DNA of 64,000 bases from Hemibagrus wyckioides (Eukaryota; Chordata; Actinopteri; Siluriformes; Bagridae): assembly GCF_019097595.1 (NCBI RefSeq), contig NC_080723.1, positions 16,385,511-16,449,510 on the forward strand, given 5' to 3'. Under the pieces are notes generated by a model. That model had not been told where the DNA came from and searched no databases. It worked only from the letters and a program-made list of their open reading frames with translations. Numbering within the stretch: position 1 is the first letter of the stretch; each line of letters opens with the position of its first letter. Below, one piece after another: positions 59,035 to 64,000 of this stretch. The translations under genes were made by a program, and so were the position numbers.

Positions 59035-59090
59035 CTTTATTGATCCCGAAGGAAATTCAAGCGTCCAGTAGCAACATAAAGAAAGGCAAG
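59035..59090 (-). repeat. LINE-type 3' end attached to the TAGA run
   Basis: CTTTATTGATCCCGAAGGAA, then ATTCAAG, is a frequent fish LINE 3' end read on the minus strand. The TAGA array occupies the position of its tail. Confidence 0.55.
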
Positions 59091-59601
59091 ATTATCACAA
59101 CACAGTACAACCCAAACTAATACTCAGCAGTTAACCTGTAAGCAACAGACCTACTCAAGACTGAACAGATTAACGTGTTGACCCATGTAAGTTAAAAGCG
59201 TTGTCTATAAGGCCCAGCAATGACTGTGCATAGGCAACATTAGTATTAGCTGCAAGACAAATCTATGATGAAGTAAAAAGTTAGTGTGATTAAGATATAT
59301 TTCTTTTCCAGTCAGATCTGGATTCTATCCAATAGAAAGACAAACATCTCAATTCACATCAAATTACCTTTTACAGTATATAGCACACTGGCTGAGGTTG
59401 TGCAAACAAATTGTATTTAAAAAATAGTTTATATGGCAACATTGCTTATAGTCTAGGACGGCAAAAATACTGCTGCAGATTTTGATAGTCCCATACCTCT
59501 GGGTACGGTGTGTGAGGGAGGAAACCAAGTATATGAAATCGATATGAAATGTCGACACCATTATTAAAATAATTTTTTCTATATTTAAAAAAAAATGGAA
59601 C

Positions 59602-60420
59602 TAATATGAATCATGACATGTGCGTTTCCACATTTAATGTGATGTACTGTAGCACATTTCAGATGGCAGAACAAATAGAAATGTTTTCGAGGGAAAAAGG
59701 GGGAAAGAAGGCATACAGTAACCTGGTTGCACACCTTTTGCTTGTAAAACAGTACCTCAAAATTGATTTGCCAATTTTATTCCGCCTTCCTTGCAAAAAT
59801 TCTACAGATCCATCAAATCGTGAGAGGAACTCATGTGCACAGCCCGCTTCAAGTCACTGCACAGGTTTTTGATAGGATTTAGAGCCATGCTCTGATTGAG
59901 CCATTCCAAAACATTGATCTTCTTCTTCTGAAGCCACCCCTTTGACTTTGATCTGTGTTTTGGGACGTTATCGTGCTGGAGGGTGAAAAGTTTTTTTTCT
60001 GTCTTTACAGAGACCGCCGGGCTATTTTGTGGCAAAATAAATTGGTATTAGATTATCCATGATTTCCTCTAGCTTGATTACAGCCCCAGTCCCATCTGAA
60101 GAGAAGCAGCGACATAGCTTGATAGTGCCACCACCATGGGTTTGGTGTTCTTTGATCTTGTTTTTGCACCAAAAACATTTTCCACAATTATGCTAAGAAG
60201 CTTTTACCTTGATCTCGCCGGACCAGAACATATTTTGCCACAATTTCAGATGATTTAAGTGGGCTTGGATTTTTTTTTGCATGAGAAAGGTCTTCCTTTT
60301 AGCCAGACTACCCCATAGCCCAGTGGTGAAGAATTTAAAAGATAGACAGAGAATAACCAGTACTTGCCAGATATTCCTACAGCTCATTTAATGTTCTTGG
60401 CAGCCACACTGATATTTCTT
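59602..60420 (-). mobile_element. Decayed Tc1-like element (third coding family)
   Basis: On the minus strand, bases 60035-59802 give a frame with LQHDNVPKHRSKSKGWLQKK and then INVLEWLNQS and LNPIKNLCSDLKRAV. This is the second catalytic Asp region and the 'NPI-E-NLW' region of a Tc1 transposase, with the catalytic Glu replaced by Lys. Further upstream on the minus strand (60300-60040) there is 'AATATGTTCTGGTCCGGCGA' and CCATGGTGGTGGCACTATC, the family's 'M/W-S-D/G-E' and 'GGGS' regions. Several stops and frameshifts; not functional. Confidence 0.75.
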
Positions 60421-60802
60421 CATCTTATTCTGTCCTATTCTTGATAATGTCATTGTGGTGTCCTATTTTCTCTACTTCATGATATTCTTACCCCTCTCCT
60501 GATCAGTACCTTTCGAGAATTAGATCCTATACATGCTTTGTAAGCTCTTTGCAGACTAGCTTCAGCACTCAGATGAAACCAACATTATTCACTTTACCAC
60601 ATTTAAAATGGAAAGATAACATCGGCTATGATTCATCTTGGGTTTATTTTTTTAATATAACAAAAATCTGCTACTTTAACAGGGATCTCAAATCTTCATC
60701 ATTGAATGAATTTCTGAATTCATTCTACTTTTACCATGGAGTCTGTCTTGTTGCTTATATGCATATGTTGTTCAAAAGCTCCTAGTTCACAGATCTGCCA
60801 TT
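60421..60802. other. Intergenic, no gene seen
   Basis: Unique A+T-rich sequence. No feature recognised. Confidence 0.4.
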
Positions 60803-61142
60803 AGTGTCTAACTCAGAAACTATACTGACCTAATAGTTCCTCATGAGCCCTTGGTCGCTGTTGTAGAAAGGACATTTACATGATTTACTGTCCAGAGTCA
60901 TCCAAGTGAGGATGGGTTCCCTCACAAGGTTTCTTCCTCATATCATCTCAGGGAGTTTTTCATTGCCACCATTGCCGCATGGTTGCTCATTAGGAATAAA
61001 ATCGGGATAAAATAGTAACTGTACTTTAAGCTTTATAACTTTTATGCTTCTTTGTTTCTATACTTCTGTAAAGGTACTTTGAGACAATGTCCGTTGTTAA
61101 AAGCACTATACAAATAAATTGAATTGAATTAAATTGCATTGA
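60803..61142 (-). repeat. Dispersed repeat, third family (inverted copy)
   Basis: Runs in reverse through the landmarks of 34068-34435: CTGACCTAATAGTTCC, CAAGTGAGGATGGGTTCCCT, AAGGTTTCTTCCTCATATCA, CAGGGAGTTTTTCATTGCC, ACTTTGAGACAATGTCCG and the end AAATAAATTGAATTGAATTA. Confidence 0.7.
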
Positions 61143-61194
61143 ACAGTTACACAATTGCATTTGAGTACATAGTGTACAGTTACAGAATGGAAAT

Positions 61195-61395
61195 GATTTA
61201 TAATCACACTATCTATTGTCACCCAGATGAGTCTGGTTTCTCTCAAGGTTTAATCCTAATATCATCTTGGGGAGTTTTTCCTTGCCATTGTCACCTTTGG
61301 CTTGTTCATTGGGGATAAATTCATATTCTAATTTTTTTTTTTTTTTACAATCCCTTTAAAGCTATCCATTGTTATAAAACTGAAACTGAATTGCT
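61195..61395 (-). repeat. Dispersed repeat, third family (shorter copy)
   Basis: Directly follows the previous copy in the same orientation: CACCCAGATGAGTCTGGTTT, CTCTCAAGGTTTAATCC, GGGGAGTTTTTCCTTGCC. The 3' end is truncated and T-rich. Confidence 0.6.
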
Positions 61396-63950
61396 CTGAA
61401 AGAATAAATAAATGTGGCAGCAGTCCACATTTATTATCTATTATCATTCTCCCAGCTACTCCAGAGACCATCAATAGCAAGACACTGTCTAATTGATTAA
61501 ACTACAGGTGAAATAATAAGGTGAAATTTGAATGACTAAATGACTGTGACAGTGTGCACAGAGGATTATCTGTACAGTATGAGAAAACTAGGAATTAGAG
61601 AAATATTCACTGCTTCCTTAGTCTCAACACCAGATAATATAACTACAGATAATGTAATTTCAGGCTGACCTGTCACAAACTGTCAGTGTCCACCAGTGGT
61701 TGCACTCAGCAGACAGGTGTCCCTTTGAGCTGCGGTTAACACAAACACTGACTCCAATCACAATGACAACCATCGCTCTGCCTCGAGTGCTGCTTTTCAT
61801 TTTGCCAGCAATTAAGAGCGGAGCTGAATTAAACTGCTATTTCCACTATTGTGGACCCATTATCTCTAAAATGGAGCTTCAGTCTGGGCCAAAATGCCAA
61901 ATGAATTTGATGCTTAGGAGCCCAAAAGCTATTCTTTCATTGATCTGCATTATAAGCGTGACCCATTAAAATGCCAATAAAATTATGTATTACAAAAATA
62001 ATTGTTTTATATTGAAGCAGGCGATTGCACTGTATGTTATCATTAAAAGGGTTTCCATTCTCTTACCTGAATGGGACCACTAAAAGGGGGGAAAAATTAA
62101 TTGAGGCAGTTCCATGAAAATAATCTCATGGAATTGCTGTGATTAAAGGCCCATGATTGGTTTTTTGCAATGAACTTTACCTGTGAAAATAGATGGTTCC
62201 TGCCCAGATTTTGTGTCAAAAAAATAAATAAAAAATCAAACACTCTCCTGAAAGCATGCAAGACAAGCAGGCAGGCAGGCTATGGGAAAACAGCACCATT
62301 TTCCATAATGGCCTCCCCTGCACATTATACAAAATATTGTTCTAGGGTTGGTCCAACCCTAGTAAGAATGAAGAAACTAGCAAACTCTTTAGCAAGAGCC
62401 CATGTATTCATTTGGATTTAAATGGTAATAACTAGTCATAGAATTGCACTTTTACTCCATGAAGGTTTGCTGACTGCAGGCTCAGTCGTACAGAAGTGAT
62501 AAGTAGCTAAACCTTTTAACATTTATTAGGTTAATAAATGACTCAATTCCAATTAGCTAATCATTGTAATGTTACAGACAATTTTATAATTACGCATATT
62601 TGCACTCATTTCATATTCTTCATATGGCAACACTTAGACAAAATGGTTCATAGCCAAATCTTATGGAACAGCTCAATGAATTTTAATTACCGAAGTGATT
62701 ATGCTTCCTGAGACTATTAAAAAATTCAAATATGATAAATTGAACATAGCTGAATAAATGTTCTTTTTTATACTCGTACATCAAAGTATGTGATGCATTA
62801 GCAATTCATTTGTAAAATATGACAGGTTTAACAGGGAAACCAATGAAACAAGGGGTACTTTACAGTAAGAATATCCTGTAAATGAGATGAAACTCTCACA
62901 AGATTTTGCCTGTAGTATAACCTTCATAGATATACTAGTCTGCTCTGTGTTTCAGGGTTGCTCTCTGACACTTTCACCAAAGTGGCCTTGAGAGCATGGG
63001 TTTTAAAAATCAGAAGACCAGCATGGCCAAACAGATATGTTCCCACATTGCCAACTAAGGCTTTGTTGGACTTATGTGAACCCTAGACAAGGAGAGTCAC
63101 ACACTTAGGCCCATAGCAAGCACCTGAGTACCCACCACTAAGTGGTCCCTGAGAGTACCCTCCATGAAGAGCAGGAAAACTTGTCCTACCCTTACAGATT
63201 GACTTCTAAACAACATACTTTATCTTGCAGAAAAAGGATGGAGTTTTTGTCTTGGAAGAAAGGTCACATAGTTCCTAAAAATACTCCCTTTCCATATTCT
63301 AGCCATATGCACATGTGATATGGATGTCATGCATCCATAAGGTTTACACTGGTGAAAATGCACAATGACTATTTCCATGTTCTTGTTGCCCATAAAATTA
63401 GATGCTTTTTGAGGTTTGCCTTTCAAAAACATGCATTCCACTTCAAGCTTTACCCTCCCTGTTCACTAGCATTTCCAAGATCCAAAAGTCAAGCCTGATG
63501 ACCAGAAACATTAGATTTTAGATTATTGGGCCATTCAACCTCCCAACATGACACCGCCAAACAGTTCTCTTCAACATGCATGGAAACTCCTTAAGTTGGC
63601 CCACTCCTACAATTCCTACAGTTAGTCTCACAAAAGCATACACCCAGGAGAGTTGCATATGCACCTATAAATGCTGTCCCAGATCTAAATAAGTTTGACA
63701 GGGTGCAGGTGGTCCTCTTTGCAGATGCCAAGTCAGAGCATTGCTGATTGCTCTAGGCGGGCCAACTTGGACAGCCTCTTGGGACAAGATGTACTGGCCC
63801 CTGACTATCCTCACAAGCTACTGTATGGCTTGCCACATCCACTGCTGATTCTTCCCTCAATGCACAAAATTCTGCAACCAGGACACAGTCCTACTTGGCT
63901 AGTAAGACTTGGCTTCCAGTACTGCTTTTGCCCATGGTTGCCACTGGGAT
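61396..63950. other. Intergenic, no gene seen
   Basis: No exon or repeat family recognised with confidence. Bases 62950-63940 have a smoother, less A+T-rich composition that could be an old retroelement, but frames on both strands are broken and show no motif I can name. Confidence 0.4.
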
Positions 63951-64000
63951 GGGGGTAGCTATGTGGTTAAAGTGTTGGACCACTGATCAGAAGGTTATGA
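63951..64000 (+). mobile_element. Start of a second-family SINE, cut by window edge
   Basis: GGGGGTAGCTATGTGGTTAA, then GTGTTGGACCACTGATCAGA and AGGTTATGA form the tRNA-like head (A-box region and the beginning of the B-box region). The body lies beyond the window. Confidence 0.7.

Overview
The window reads as vertebrate, almost certainly teleost, nuclear DNA. It has split exons with GT-AG introns, no bacterial-style gene packing, about 60% A+T by eye, abundant simple repeats, and several Tc1/mariner families and tRNA-headed SINEs of the kinds common in fish. A catfish or other ostariophysan is my guess from the repeat families, and it is only a guess.

The only cellular gene I can support is the 3' end of a testican gene on the + strand, best matched to SPOCK1. 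Five coding exons (19485-19601, 19818-20039, 20217-20279, 24636-24773, 25208-25410) join in consistent phase. They encode the SPARC-type extracellular calcium-binding domain, a thyroglobulin type-1 domain and the acidic, glycosaminoglycan-bearing C-terminus. Roughly 19.5 kb upstream should be intron, because the Kazal/follistatin and N-terminal exons are not visible here. A 3' UTR of about 3.4 kb probably ends at an AATAAA at 28769. The following 35 kb holds no gene I recognise and is repeat-rich, with some unique stretches that could be regulatory.

Layout: 0-19.5 kb is intron with a LINE reverse-transcriptase fragment, a 29-unit 31-bp minisatellite, two nearly intact Tc1 elements (6507-7754 and 10673-11933), deleted Tc1 relatives, two SINEs with clean target-site duplications, and pentanucleotide arrays. 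19.5-25.4 kb holds the exons. The intron before the thyroglobulin exon carries a 2.65-kb pyrimidine tract that runs into the splice acceptor. 25.4-28.8 kb is 3' UTR. 28.8-64 kb is intergenic, with an inverted Tc1 foldback, several SINE and LINE tails, CA and GATA arrays, a MITE and more Tc1 debris.

The features most worth a second look are: the giant AG-free pyrimidine tract at a splice acceptor; matching (GA)n and (TC)n runs at the two ends of a 177-nt intron; a polybasic insert next to the glycosaminoglycan sites of testican; the minisatellite whose variants look like CpG decay and create ten E-box motifs; and two Tc1 transposases broken by only two and one stop codons. All identifications are by eye from translated motifs and remembered family features; no search was run.
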